Origin: an uncultured beta proteobacterium
GTDB taxonomy: Bacteria; Pseudomonadota; Gammaproteobacteria; Burkholderiales; Burkholderiaceae
NCBI GenBank assembly: GCA_903835865.1
Contig: CAILON010000377.1
Span: 1-8,835, forward strand
Length of the DNA: 8,835 bases
Direction: 5' to 3'
Shown here: positions 1 through 7,285 of the stretch, piece by piece
How the letters are laid out: each line of letters starts with the position of its first letter
How positions within the stretch are numbered: the stretch's first letter is position 1
Position numbers and translations under genes: made by a program
Notes under the pieces: generated by a model
Seen by the model: only the letters and a program-made list of their open reading frames with translations
Told to the model about the DNA's origin: nothing
Database searches by the model: none

Positions 1-1722
1 CTCCTTGCCATTAAGCTTTTCCACATCCCTCTTTGCCACAGGTTTAGCCTCTGCTTTACTCTCCGCTTTGATCGCCACCTTTGGAGGTGTTGCGCTTAGT
101 GCTTTTGCGTTTGAGTTTGCTGCCCGAATTTTGTCTGAGCGGGCTTTTTGGATTTTCCAATCCTCATAACCACCCTCGTATTCACGCCAGAGTCCTTCGC
201 CCTCATGAGCAATGATGCTGGTGACTACGTTATCCAAGAAGTATCGATCATGACTCACCAGGAATACGGTCCCTTTGTAGTCTTGCAATAGTTGCTCCAA
301 CAAATCCAAAGTATCGATATCCAAGTCATTGGTTGGTTCATCCAAAACCAGCACGTTCGCGGGTCTGGCAAACAAGCGCGCTAACAATAAGCGATTGCGC
401 TCACCTCCAGACAAAGTGCTTACAGGAGAATTGGTACGCTCAGGTGCAAATAAGAAATCACTTAAATAACTCTTTACGTGTTTTTTATTGCCGTTAATTT
501 CTATCCACTCACTACCTGGGCTAATGTAATCTTCTAGCGAGGCATTGAGATCTAAGCCTTCACGCATTTGATCAAAGTAAGCTACTTCAATGCGCGTACC
601 CATCGTTGCAGTGCCTGAGTCAGGCGCAATGGTTCCCAGAATCAGTTTTAGTAAAGTGGTTTTACCAGCACCGTTTGGTCCTAATAAGCCGACCTTATCG
701 CCACGCAAAATGGTGGCTGTAAAATCTTTCACAATAGGTCGATCGTAAGACTTCGATACCTCTTGCAAGTCAGCAACAATCTTGCCACTACGGTCCCCTG
801 CCGAAACCGCCAACTTCACTTGACCTATAGCGTCTCTGCGCTGCGCACGGCTTGTGCGTAAGTTTTCTAAGCGGGCTATACGCGCAATGCTACGGGTACG
901 ACGAGCTTCAACCCCTTTACGTATCCACACTTCTTCTTGCGCTAATAATTTATCCGCTCTAGCGTTTGCCAAAGATTCAGAATTGAGCTCTTGATCCTTG
1001 AGCACTTCATAAGCAGAGAAGTTACCTGGGTATGTGCGCAAGATTCCGCGATCGAGCTCCACAATCTGGGTGCAAACATTGTCTAAGAAAGCACGATCAT
1101 GGGTAACCAAAATGACTGAGCCTTGATACTCTTTTAAAAGACCCTCTAGCCAAGCGATGGAATCTAAATCAAGATGGTTGGTAGGCTCATCTAATAAGAG
1201 CACATCGGGCATCTCTACCAGCGCACGCGCCAAGGCAACCCGTTTTTTTGTGCCACCAGAAAGCGTACTGATTTTGACATCGGACTCTAAATGCAGTCGA
1301 TCAAGTGTTTCATAAACACGTTGCTCCCAGTTCCAGCCACTCAGAGCTTCGAGTTGGGACTGCACCTCGTCTAAGCGATGATGCGAGGCATCATCCCACT
1401 CACCAACGCTCAAGGCCTCATATTCTTCGCGCAAAGCCTTCGCTTGCGCCACTCCTTTGGAGACGGCATCAAAGATCGTTTCTTCTGCATCGAAAATGGG
1501 TTCTTGTGGGACATAGGCAATGCGCAGGCCTTGCTGGTATTGCAAGAGCCCATCATCCATTTTTTCTATGCCAGCCAAGATCTTCAACAAGGAAGATTTA
1601 CCTGTGCCATTACGGCCAATTAAGCCAACACGTTCACCTGATTCCAGGGAAAAAGCAGTGTTTGCGAGGAGGTCAACGTGGCCAAAAGCCAGTTTTGCAT
1701 CAGTAAGTACGATTAAAGCCAT
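1..1722 (-). CDS. uup: ABC-F family ATPase Uup (3' end beyond window)
   Basis: A soluble, duplicated ABC ATPase with no membrane segments, translated from the minus strand as 574 residues with no stop before the window edge. ABC-F proteins act on ribosomes, and Uup is also linked to precise excision of transposons and to branched DNA intermediates (family knowledge). Domain 1 has Walker A GRNGTGKS at 36-43, signature LSGG at 154-157, Walker B LLLDEP at 175-180 and THDR at 207-210. The inter-domain linker, about 230-315, is rich in Arg/Lys (AQEEVWIRKG, then EARRTR). Domain 2 has GPNGAGKT at 348-355, LSGGERNR at 437-444, VLDEP at 459-463 and SHDR at 490-493. Both catalytic Glu residues are present. 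A Lys/Ala-rich stretch from about 530 leads into the C-terminal coiled coil. Compared with about 635 residues in E. coli, roughly 60 residues are missing. The match runs the full visible length, so identity is secure. The ATG at 1722 follows a GAGG 11 nt upstream. Confidence 0.96.
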   Translation of the reverse strand, partial: MALIVLTDAKLAFGHVDLLANTAFSLESGERVGLIGRNGTGKSSLLKILAGIEKMDDGLLQYQQGLRIAYVPQEPIFDAEETIFDAVSKGVAQAKALREEYEALSVGEWDDASHHRLDEVQSQLEALSGWNWEQRVYETLDRLHLESDVKISTLSGGTKKRVALARALVEMPDVLLLDEPTNHLDLDSIAWLEGLLKEYQGSVILVTHDRAFLDNVCTQIVELDRGILRTYPGNFSAYEVLKDQELNSESLANARADKLLAQEEVWIRKGVEARRTRSIARIARLENLRTSRAQRRDAIGQVKLAVSAGDRSGKIVADLQEVSKSYDRPIVKDFTATILRGDKVGLLGPNGAGKTTLLKLILGTIAPDSGTATMGTRIEVAYFDQMREGLDLNASLEDYISPGSEWIEINGNKKHVKSYLSDFLFAPERTNSPVSTLSGGERNRLLLARLFARPANVLVLDEPTNDLDIDTLDLLEQLLQDYKGTVFLVSHDRYFLDNVVTSIIAHEGEGLWREYEGGYEDWKIQKARSDKIRAANSNAKALSATPPKVAIKAESKAEAKPVAKRDVEKLNGKE

Positions 1723-1728
1723 GGCAAC

Positions 1729-1734
1729 ATTATC
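1729..1734 (-). promoter_or_regulatory. possible uup -10 element (leaderless candidate)
   Basis: On the minus strand GATAAT matches the sigma70 -10 hexamer at five of six positions and ends 6 nt before the uup ATG, so a transcript from it would start at or near the start codon. No good -35 lies 16-18 bp upstream (ATCCCA at 17 bp), and TG sits one base off the extended -10 position. The match may be chance. The rest of the 67-bp divergent spacer (1723-1789) shows only a short imperfect palindrome, GGGATATTTCCC (1753-1764). Confidence 0.2.
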
Positions 1735-1789
1735 CTCACTTCAGTAAAAGCTGGGATATTTCCCTCAATTTCTGCGAGACTAGTCACCT

Positions 1790-2386
1790 ATGATCTGCAA
1801 ATTGAGCCCCTCCTCGCCCCGCCTCATCCTCTTTGCGGGCCACGCAGGTACTGGTAAATCTACCCTGGCAAGAAGAGCTTTACCGCTCATCGTTGAAAAA
1901 ACTAGTGAAGATTTTTTCTATTTAGATAAAGATACCGTCTATGGCGCTTATAGCGCTCATGTGATGGAACTTACCACCCATAACCCCAATGACCGTGATA
2001 GCCCCTATTACCTAGAAAATCTCCGTGACTGGGAATATCAAGGCCTGATTGAAATCGCCAGAGAAAATCTACTCCTCGGGGTCAATGTGATTTTGGTGGG
2101 CCCCTTCTCCAAAGAGATACAGAGTGGTCGCATGTTCAATCCTGAGGCACTTGGGATACCTGCGCAGACTCGCATTCAGATTGCGTGGATTGATTTGCCT
2201 GAAGAGGAGGCTAAGTCACGCATGGAAAAACGCGCTGACGCGAGAGATGAATGGAAGCTTGCTCACTGGGATCAATATGCCCTTCGTAGAACTGAGCCAC
2301 CTACTCATCATGCAATTCATCGCTTTAATAATCTGCATTTTGATGATCGGCAGTTTGAGAATCTACTTGAAGATTTAATTCAATAA
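1790..2386 (+). CDS. small P-loop ATPase / kinase-like protein (AAA_33-like)
   Basis: A 198-residue single-domain P-loop NTPase of unknown substrate. Walker A GHAGTGKST lies at residues 17-25 after a hydrophobic strand (LILFAG). FFYLDKDTVYG follows at about 42-52, where related small-molecule or nucleotide kinases hold a catalytic or substrate Asp. VNVILVGPFS near 98-107 resembles a second core strand. A basic stretch, RMEKRADARDEWK near 144-156, resembles the Arg-bearing lid of gluconate-kinase and AAA_33-type folds. There is no signal peptide or membrane segment. The ATG is the first start after an in-frame TAG at 1781-1783, and no good ribosome site precedes it. The gene is divergent from uup and stands alone. 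Its stop codon lies 2 bp before a strong hairpin. A phosphotransferase acting on a small molecule is more likely than a mechanical AAA motor, but that is inference from the fold. No toxin or resistance role is supported. Confidence 0.8.
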   Translation: MICKLSPSSPRLILFAGHAGTGKSTLARRALPLIVEKTSEDFFYLDKDTVYGAYSAHVMELTTHNPNDRDSPYYLENLRDWEYQGLIEIARENLLLGVNVILVGPFSKEIQSGRMFNPEALGIPAQTRIQIAWIDLPEEEAKSRMEKRADARDEWKLAHWDQYALRRTEPPTHHAIHRFNNLHFDDRQFENLLEDLIQ

Positions 2387-2388
2387 AA

Positions 2389-2411
2389 ATAGGGCCCCTA
2401 AGGGGCCCTAT
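2389..2411 (-). terminator. rho-independent terminator, mainly for ompW
   Basis: Perfect inverted repeat ATAGGGCCCC-TAA-GGGGCCCTAT: a 10-bp stem, mostly G:C, with a 3-nt loop. On the minus strand the stem runs straight into ATTTTTATTG, a T-run suited to stopping ompW transcripts, whose stop codon is 23 bp upstream. On the plus strand the stem starts 2 bp after the P-loop gene's stop but is followed by CTCAAG with no T-run, so it would work there less well, if at all. It separates two convergent genes. Confidence 0.9.
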
Positions 2412-2434
2412 CTCAAGATCTACGAACTGAATTC

Positions 2435-3070
2435 TTAGAACTTGTAAGTCACGCCAACTGCAGGCATCCATGGATTCAAAGTCAATGTACCAAGATTGTT
2501 ATTGCCAGCAACGGTATTTACATTAGTGCTAATCGTTGCATATTTCAAATCCAGATTCACGCCCCAGTTCTTATCGAACATATAGTCTGCACCGATTTGA
2601 GCAACTACGCCAAAACTGGATTGGTTAACAGTGACAGAATTACCCAATGCTGGGAAGTTCTGACGATTGCCGAAAATAGTGTAGTTAACACCGACACCAA
2701 CGTAAGGCTTGAAAGCACCTAAATCTGTAAAGTGATACTGAGCTAACAATGATGGTGGGAGCGCAGTAATTTTACCGACGTTCGTATTACCAGAGCCCGC
2801 TGTGATATTGACTTGTTGTGGGTAGGTCAATACCAGCTCAGCTGCAAAATTCTTTGTAAAGAAGTAAGAGATATCCAATTCAGGAATTATTTGCTTCTCT
2901 GCCTTTACGTTCAAGGTAGAAAGTGCGTCTGTTTGGCCGTTTTGCCAGAGTAAGTCAACGGCACGAACGCGAACCATCCAAGGGTTATCACCAGACGATT
3001 GGGCTTGTGATGCGATTGGTGCTAGTGAAGCTACTGCAGCCATTGCTGCTACGAGAGTTTTAATACGCAT
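2435..3070 (-). CDS. ompW: OmpW family outer-membrane beta-barrel protein
   Basis: An outer-membrane porin-like protein of 211 residues, close to the usual OmpW length of about 210. OmpW forms an eight-stranded barrel with a narrow hydrophobic channel (family knowledge). Residues 1-23 form a Sec signal peptide: basic MRIK, hydrophobic Ala-rich core, then S-Q-A before Q24 for signal peptidase I. The mature protein opens with the typical NPWMVRVRAVDL (29-40). Alternating aromatic/hydrophobic strands follow (LDISYFFTKNFAAELVLTY; KPYVGVGVNYTIF; GVNLDLKYATI). The chain ends in YKF, the terminal Phe recognised by the BAM machinery. The ATG at 3070 follows AAGGGG with a 7-nt spacer. A strong terminator lies downstream and the gene has its own upstream region with FNR-type boxes, so it is probably monocistronic. 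E. coli ompW is also FNR-controlled (established knowledge). The family is secure; the cargo is unknown. Confidence 0.95.
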   Translation of the reverse strand: MRIKTLVAAMAAVASLAPIASQAQSSGDNPWMVRVRAVDLLWQNGQTDALSTLNVKAEKQIIPELDISYFFTKNFAAELVLTYPQQVNITAGSGNTNVGKITALPPSLLAQYHFTDLGAFKPYVGVGVNYTIFGNRQNFPALGNSVTVNQSSFGVVAQIGADYMFDKNWGVNLDLKYATISTNVNTVAGNNNLGTLTLNPWMPAVGVTYKF

Positions 3071-3077
3071 GAGGTTT

Positions 3078-3083
3078 CCCCTT
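3078..3083 (-). promoter_or_regulatory. ompW ribosome binding site
   Basis: Minus strand AAGGGG, 7 nt before the ompW ATG at 3070. It is among the best-placed ribosome sites in the window and fixes the start directly ahead of the signal peptide. Confidence 0.8.
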
Positions 3084-3109
3084 TTTCTGTTATCAATTTT
3101 GATGAGTTC

Positions 3110-3115
3110 ATTTTC
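3110..3115 (-). promoter_or_regulatory. candidate ompW -10 element
   Basis: Minus strand GAAAAT matches TATAAT at four of six positions. It would give a start site near 3102-3103, so the centre of the perfect FNR-type box at 3137-3150 falls about 41 bp upstream, the class II activation position. The hexamer is weak by itself, as activator-dependent promoters often are. The placement is inferred from geometry. Confidence 0.35.
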
Positions 3116-3136
3116 GAATTGATTCAGAGGGGCAAT

Positions 3137-3150
3137 TTGATGTACATCAA
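3137..3150. promoter_or_regulatory. FNR-type binding site, perfect palindrome
   Basis: TTGATGTACATCAA is an exact match to the FNR consensus TTGAT-N4-ATCAA and is fully palindromic, including its GTAC centre. It is centred 73 bp upstream of the ompW ATG, in intergenic DNA. FNR senses oxygen through a 4Fe-4S cluster and activates or represses from such sites (established). The position suits class II activation of ompW. A paralogous FNR/CRP-type regulator such as Anr or Dnr could use the same motif. No regulator gene is in the window. Confidence 0.75.
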
Positions 3151-3208
3151 GCTAGCAAGCGTCAGAAATTTTTTGTTTGCTCAAAAGCAACAGTGTTTTA
3201 AGCAATAT

Positions 3209-3222
3209 TTGATCTAGGTCAA
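3209..3222. promoter_or_regulatory. second FNR-type site, one mismatch
   Basis: TTGATCTAGGTCAA fits TTGAT-N4-ATCAA with a single mismatch (GTCAA for ATCAA) and sits in an 18-bp near-palindrome, ATTTGAC-CTAG-ATCAAAT on the minus strand. It begins 7 bp beyond the hemN stop codon and is centred 72 bp, about seven helical turns, upstream of the perfect box. It could be a distal activator or repressor site for ompW. Function is inferred from motif and location only. Confidence 0.5.
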
Positions 3223-3229
3223 ATGGGGC

Positions 3230-4645
3230 CTATAGAACCTTGGAATAAGTGCCTCTGGCCTGCGATTCTCGAAGGTGGCGATCGAAGGTCATTGCTACCC
3301 TTCTGGCCAGAAGTCGCCCCTTGATAGGCACAACTAATAATGAGCCCTGCCACTCCAAAAGCCCTGCTACTTCAAGCTCTTTGAGTTCTTCAAGCTCCAC
3401 TTTGAAGTAAGTATTGAAGTCAATTTGATGGGCACTCGCAAAGGCCACCGTATCTAGGGCAAATTGGCACATCAATTCACCAATCAATTCGCGCCGGAGT
3501 AAGTCGTCTTTATCAAGCTGTAGCCCACGCAAGGTAGGCAAATGCCCATCATCAATGGCAGCGTAATACTCATCGAGAGTTCTTACATTTTGCGAGTAAC
3601 AATCATCTACCTTACCAATCGATGAAATTCCAAAAGCCAAAAGATCACATTCCGCTTGCGTTGAGTAGCCCTGAAAATTGCGATGTAACTTGCCTTCTTT
3701 TTGCGCGATAGCTAACTCATCATCAGGCTTAGCAAAGTGATCCATGCCAATAAAGACATATCCTGCTTCACTGAGACGCTCAATCGTATTCGAGAGAATG
3801 TCTAGCTTGTCTGCAGCTGGCGGCAGATCTGCCTCAGAGATACGACGTTGGGGCTTAAAGATATGCGGTAAATGGGCATAGTTGTAAACCGAGAGGCGAT
3901 CAGGATTCATCTTTAAGACTGCATCCACCGTTTCTTTAAAAGTCTCTGGCGTCTGCTTTGGTAATCCATAGATCAGATCTACGCTTCTAGACTTAAAGCC
4001 ATATTTTCTTGACCAATCCATGACGGCTTGGGTTTCTTCAATCGTCTGTACTCGATGCACAGCCTCTTGTACTGCCAAGTTGAAATCTTGCACTCCCAAA
4101 CTAATCCGGTTAAAGCCCAGCTTTGCCAATAAAGCAATATCTTCTTCTGTCACGCGTCGCGGATCAATTTCAATCGAGTATTCACCGCCAGGGAGTAATT
4201 CAAAATGCGTGCGAGTGTGATGCATTAACTCGGTCATCTCTTCATGAGACAAAAAGGTAGGTGTGCCACCACCCCAATGCAGTTGGGTGACGGGAATCTT
4301 TTTCGTGGCGCCCATCGCAGCGCAGACCATTGCCATCTCTTTAGCTAAATACTTGATGTATTTAGCGCTACGTCCGTGGTCCTTGGTAATGATCTTATTG
4401 CAGCCGCAGTAATAACAAATATTGGGGCAAAAAGGCAGATGAAAATAGAGGGAGAGTGGCTCATTCGCATCAGCAACCCTCTTGAGTGCGCCTAGATAAT
4501 CGAGCTCTCCAAATGCATTATGAAAACGATCTGCACTTGGATATGAGGTGTAGCGAGGTCCATTGATATCGAACTTTTTCAGCAACTCTGGATGAAATAA
4601 GACTTCTCTTTCTGGCGCTGATGGAGAAATGACTACTGAGTTCAT
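3230..4645 (-). CDS. hemN: oxygen-independent coproporphyrinogen III oxidase/dehydrogenase HemN
   Basis: A cytoplasmic radical-SAM enzyme that decarboxylates coproporphyrinogen III to protoporphyrinogen IX in heme synthesis without oxygen. It has 471 residues against 457 in E. coli, with similarity along the whole length. Visible landmarks: GPRYTSYPSADRF at 29-41; YFHLPFCPNICYYCGCNK around 67-84, with Cys73, Cys77 and Cys80 for the 4Fe-4S cluster plus Cys82; GGGTPT at 125-130 for SAM; SIEIDPRR at 157-164; GVQDFN at 184-189; DLIYGLPKQTPE at 223-234; MDHFAKPDDEL at 301-311; HRNFQGYSTQ at 321-330. These separate true HemN from HemW-like relatives, which lack the N-terminal and C-terminal signatures. 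It is the last gene of a probable three-gene cluster, 21 bp after the FAD gene. No Shine-Dalgarno sequence precedes its ATG and a hairpin lies 18 bp upstream. No terminator is seen after it. FNR control, common for hemN, is not supported by a box in front of the gene here. Confidence 0.97.
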   Translation of the reverse strand: MNSVVISPSAPEREVLFHPELLKKFDINGPRYTSYPSADRFHNAFGELDYLGALKRVADANEPLSLYFHLPFCPNICYYCGCNKIITKDHGRSAKYIKYLAKEMAMVCAAMGATKKIPVTQLHWGGGTPTFLSHEEMTELMHHTRTHFELLPGGEYSIEIDPRRVTEEDIALLAKLGFNRISLGVQDFNLAVQEAVHRVQTIEETQAVMDWSRKYGFKSRSVDLIYGLPKQTPETFKETVDAVLKMNPDRLSVYNYAHLPHIFKPQRRISEADLPPAADKLDILSNTIERLSEAGYVFIGMDHFAKPDDELAIAQKEGKLHRNFQGYSTQAECDLLAFGISSIGKVDDCYSQNVRTLDEYYAAIDDGHLPTLRGLQLDKDDLLRRELIGELMCQFALDTVAFASAHQIDFNTYFKVELEELKELEVAGLLEWQGSLLVVPIKGRLLARRVAMTFDRHLRESQARGTYSKVL

Positions 4646-4663
4646 AAGTAACTATATTAACAA

Positions 4664-4685
4664 TGATTACTTTGAGCAGTAATCA
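4664..4685. repeat. perfect 8-bp inverted repeat between FAD gene and hemN
   Basis: TGATTACT-TTGAGC-AGTAATCA forms an 8-bp stem with a 6-nt loop. It covers the last codons and TAA stop of the FAD gene and ends 18 bp before the hemN ATG. On the minus strand it is followed by TTGTTAATATAG, AT-rich but without a T-run, so it is a poor terminator. It may be an RNA processing or stability element, may affect coupling to hemN, or may be a protein site: it contains TTGAT and ATCA half-sites at non-FNR spacing. Confidence 0.5.
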
Positions 4686-6280
4686 AGCGCAAGCGCTTCT
4701 GCTACTTTAATCCCATCAACGCCTGCCGATAAGATGCCTCCTGCATATCCAGCGCCCTCACCGGCTGGATACAGGCCTTTGATATTCAGACTCTGAAAGT
4801 TGGGACCACGGGTAATCCGCAAAGGTGAGGATGTACGGGTCTCAACCCCGGTTAAGACAGCGTCTTTCATGGAAAAGCCTTTGATCTGCTTCTCAAAAGC
4901 GGGGATAGCCTCCCGAATCGCTTCAATGGCATAGTCCGGCAGACATTGCGCTAAATCTGTGAGATGCACTCCTGGCTTATAAGATGGCATCACGCTACCA
5001 AATTCGGTTGATGGCTTGCCTTCTAAAAAATCGCCTACCAATTGGCCAGGTGCTTCATATGTACTCCCACCCAATTCATAAGCCTTGGATTCTAGAGCGC
5101 GTTGAAACTCAATTCCAGCGAGCGGGCCACCAGGATAGTCTTCTGGGGTAATGCCAACTACTATGCCCGCATTTGCATTTCGTTCATTACGCGAGTACTG
5201 GCTCATACCATTGGTAACAACACGATTTGGCTCTGAGGTCGCAGCAACTACCGTACCACCTGGGCACATACAGAAGCTATAAACCGAGCGGCCATTCTTT
5301 GCGTGATGAACCAATTTGTAATCTGCGGCACCAATCAAATCATTTCCTGCGTGAGGACCTAAACGCGCCCTATCAATTAATGACTGAGGATGCTCAATCC
5401 GAAATCCCACTGAGAAGGGCTTGGCCTCCATAAAAACACCGGCGTCATGCAAAGCCTTAAAGGTATCGCGCGCACTATGCCCAAGCGCCAGAATCACGTG
5501 GTTTGCAGCTAGGTCAGGCTGATTCTCGATCTTGATTCCTGTGATTTGATCATTTTCGATATCAAAGCCAATCACCTTTTGAGAAAAACGAATCTCTCCA
5601 CCTAGGTCAATAATTTGTTGGCGAATCTTTTCTACTACCCCAACTAAACGAAAGGTTCCGATATGGGGTTTAGCAACATAACGAATTTCTTCTGGTGCGC
5701 CAGCCTTGATAAATTCTGCAATTACCTTACGCCCATAGAACTTTGGATCTTTAATTTGGCTATAGAGCTTGCCATCTGAGAATGTGCCTGCGCCACCTTC
5801 ACCAAATTGCACATTCGATTCTGGATTGAGAATATTTTTACGCCATAAGGCCCAAGTATCTTGAGTGCGCTCGCGTACTGCTTTGCCACGCTCTAAGACG
5901 ATCGGCTTAAACCCCATTTGCGCCAGGATCAAGGCTGCAAAGATTCCGCATGGACCAAATCCAATCACGACTGGACGCAATCCCTCGCCATTGAGCAATG
6001 ATTGGGGGGCTTTTGCAACGAAGTGGTAACTCGTATCTGGCGAAGGCTTGATATGAACATCATTGGCAAACTTTTTCAGCGTGCCTTCTTCATCTTTTAC
6101 TGAACAATCTACGGTATAGATAAAAGCAAGCGCTACATTTTTTCTGGCGTCATAGCTGCGCCTAAAGATATCAAACGCAATCAGATCTTTTGCAGATACC
6201 TCTAAACGTTTGAGAATCGCCTCCTCAATCGCTTCAGGCGGATGGCTGATCGGTAAACGTAGTTCAGTAATACGAATCAT
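4667..6280 (-). CDS. FAD-dependent dehydrogenase-like protein (COG2509 type)
   Basis: A 537-residue cytoplasmic flavoprotein of the 'uncharacterized FAD-dependent dehydrogenase' group; the substrate is unknown. Residues 1 to about 95 form a separate N-terminal domain (MIRITELRLPISHP, then FDIFRRSYDARK) with no cofactor motif that I recognise. The Rossmann dinucleotide fold starts at RPVVIGFGPCG (102-112), with Glu130 closing the beta-alpha-beta unit. FGEGGAGTFSDGKL (159-172) is a hallmark of the group. Another nucleotide-site strand is HVILALGHSARDTF, and the FAD-closing motif YPAGEGAGYAGG lies at about 504-515 near the C-terminus. There is no signal peptide. The ATG is 9 bp after the stop of the TctC-like gene and lacks a clear ribosome site, suggesting translational coupling. 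hemN follows after 21 bp. A redox role alongside anaerobic heme synthesis is inferred from context only. The family is secure; the function is not. Confidence 0.88.
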   Translation of the reverse strand: MIRITELRLPISHPPEAIEEAILKRLEVSAKDLIAFDIFRRSYDARKNVALAFIYTVDCSVKDEEGTLKKFANDVHIKPSPDTSYHFVAKAPQSLLNGEGLRPVVIGFGPCGIFAALILAQMGFKPIVLERGKAVRERTQDTWALWRKNILNPESNVQFGEGGAGTFSDGKLYSQIKDPKFYGRKVIAEFIKAGAPEEIRYVAKPHIGTFRLVGVVEKIRQQIIDLGGEIRFSQKVIGFDIENDQITGIKIENQPDLAANHVILALGHSARDTFKALHDAGVFMEAKPFSVGFRIEHPQSLIDRARLGPHAGNDLIGAADYKLVHHAKNGRSVYSFCMCPGGTVVAATSEPNRVVTNGMSQYSRNERNANAGIVVGITPEDYPGGPLAGIEFQRALESKAYELGGSTYEAPGQLVGDFLEGKPSTEFGSVMPSYKPGVHLTDLAQCLPDYAIEAIREAIPAFEKQIKGFSMKDAVLTGVETRTSSPLRITRGPNFQSLNIKGLYPAGEGAGYAGGILSAGVDGIKVAEALALDYCSK

Positions 6281-6289
6281 GTGGAAGAC

Positions 6290-7279
6290 TTATTCAGCCT
6301 TTGCTCCCGAGCTCTTGACGACATTCGCCATGCGCTCAAAATCTTTTGCTAAGAGTTGATTAAATTCAGTCGGCGTCAAATTACCAATTTCAATTCCTTG
6401 ACGGCGCATGCGCTCAATAATGTCAGGCTGCTTTAAGAGCTTAGTCATTTCTGCTGAAACTTTATTAATCACTTCCTTCGGTGTGCCCACTGGCGCTAGC
6501 AATCCAAACCAGCTATCAAATGCATAGCCCTTGACCGTATTGCCAATCGGTGGAATGCCTGGAACAAATGGCGAAGGCTTTTCTGAAGAAACCCCTAAGA
6601 AGCGAATGCGGGAATCATTGGCAAACGGTAAGGCAGCCACATTGGCAGCAATTACCGCTTGTGCACGACCTGCCAAGAGTTCAGTAATAGCATCGCCAGT
6701 TCCCTTGGTGGGTATATGGACCAAATCTATTCCAGCCATGCTATCAAAGTAAGCCATCGCCAAATGGGATGCGCTTCCATTTCCAGCACTGGCATAGTTA
6801 TATTGACCCGGCTTCGCCTTTGCTAAAGCAATAAATTCAGCAACGCTCTTGGCTGGAAACTCTGCATTGGTCATCATGACGTAACTACTCGTGCCGATAT
6901 AAGCCGCTGCTGTGAAATCCTTTTGCGGATCAAAACTTAACTTTGCAAACAAAGTGCCATTGATGTTGTGGCTAGCTGCTGACATCACAAAGGTATAGCC
7001 ATCAGCTGGTGACTTTGCCACAATGCCAGTACCCACTGTGCCACCCGCCCCGGCTTTGTTTTCAACCAAAACCGTCTCGCCTAGAGCGACACCCAATTCA
7101 TTTGAAAATGAGCGTGCCAAGGCATCCTGAACGCTACCAGGAGAAAATGGCACGATGATCTTGATCGGTTTCGTTGGCCATGGAGCTGCGGCAGCTGCAA
7201 AATGAAATGAGCAGGCCATCAATAGAACGCCAAAAAGGCTTGTAGAAAAGCGTATTTTCTTCATTAGACAAGGCTTCAT
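6290..7279 (-). CDS. Bug/TctC-family periplasmic substrate-binding protein
   Basis: A periplasmic solute-binding protein of the tripartite tricarboxylate transporter type, 329 residues from the chosen start and typical in length. The signal peptide is MKKIRFSTSLFGVLLMACSF through the AAAAA run at 28-32. The mature chain begins WPTKPIKIIVPFSPG (34-48), the family's usual opening, followed by VENKAGAGGTVGTG and SPADGYT. LMAC at 20-23 resembles a lipobox, but Met at that position and the later Ala run favour signal peptidase I. The frame stays open upstream to 7396, which would overlap yaeQ. The ATG at 7279 is preferred because TGGAG lies 6 nt upstream and the signal peptide then starts the protein; an ATG at 7264 is a weaker alternative. 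No TctA or TctB membrane partner is adjacent, as is usual for the many orphan Bug proteins of betaproteobacteria. The ligand, often a carboxylate, cannot be told. It is the first gene of the probable cluster with the FAD gene and hemN. Confidence 0.92.
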   Translation of the reverse strand: MKPCLMKKIRFSTSLFGVLLMACSFHFAAAAAPWPTKPIKIIVPFSPGSVQDALARSFSNELGVALGETVLVENKAGAGGTVGTGIVAKSPADGYTFVMSAASHNINGTLFAKLSFDPQKDFTAAAYIGTSSYVMMTNAEFPAKSVAEFIALAKAKPGQYNYASAGNGSASHLAMAYFDSMAGIDLVHIPTKGTGDAITELLAGRAQAVIAANVAALPFANDSRIRFLGVSSEKPSPFVPGIPPIGNTVKGYAFDSWFGLLAPVGTPKEVINKVSAEMTKLLKQPDIIERMRRQGIEIGNLTPTEFNQLLAKDFERMANVVKSSGAKAE

Positions 7280-7285
7280 TGAATG

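Noticed and set aside
1305..1747. Plus-strand open frames opposite uup
   Set aside because: Low-complexity, His/Arg/Ser-rich translations with no recognisable domain, lying antisense to strongly conserved ABC-F coding sequence.
3177..3190. Short hairpin TTGCTCAAAAGCAA as a hemN terminator
   Set aside because: The stem is only 5 bp and on the minus strand it is followed by A-rich sequence, not a T-run.
4672..4686. FNR-like site before hemN (TTGATTACTGCTCAA on minus)
   Set aside because: The half-sites are separated by 5 bp instead of 4, the second half is degenerate (CTCAA), and it sits inside the FAD gene's end.
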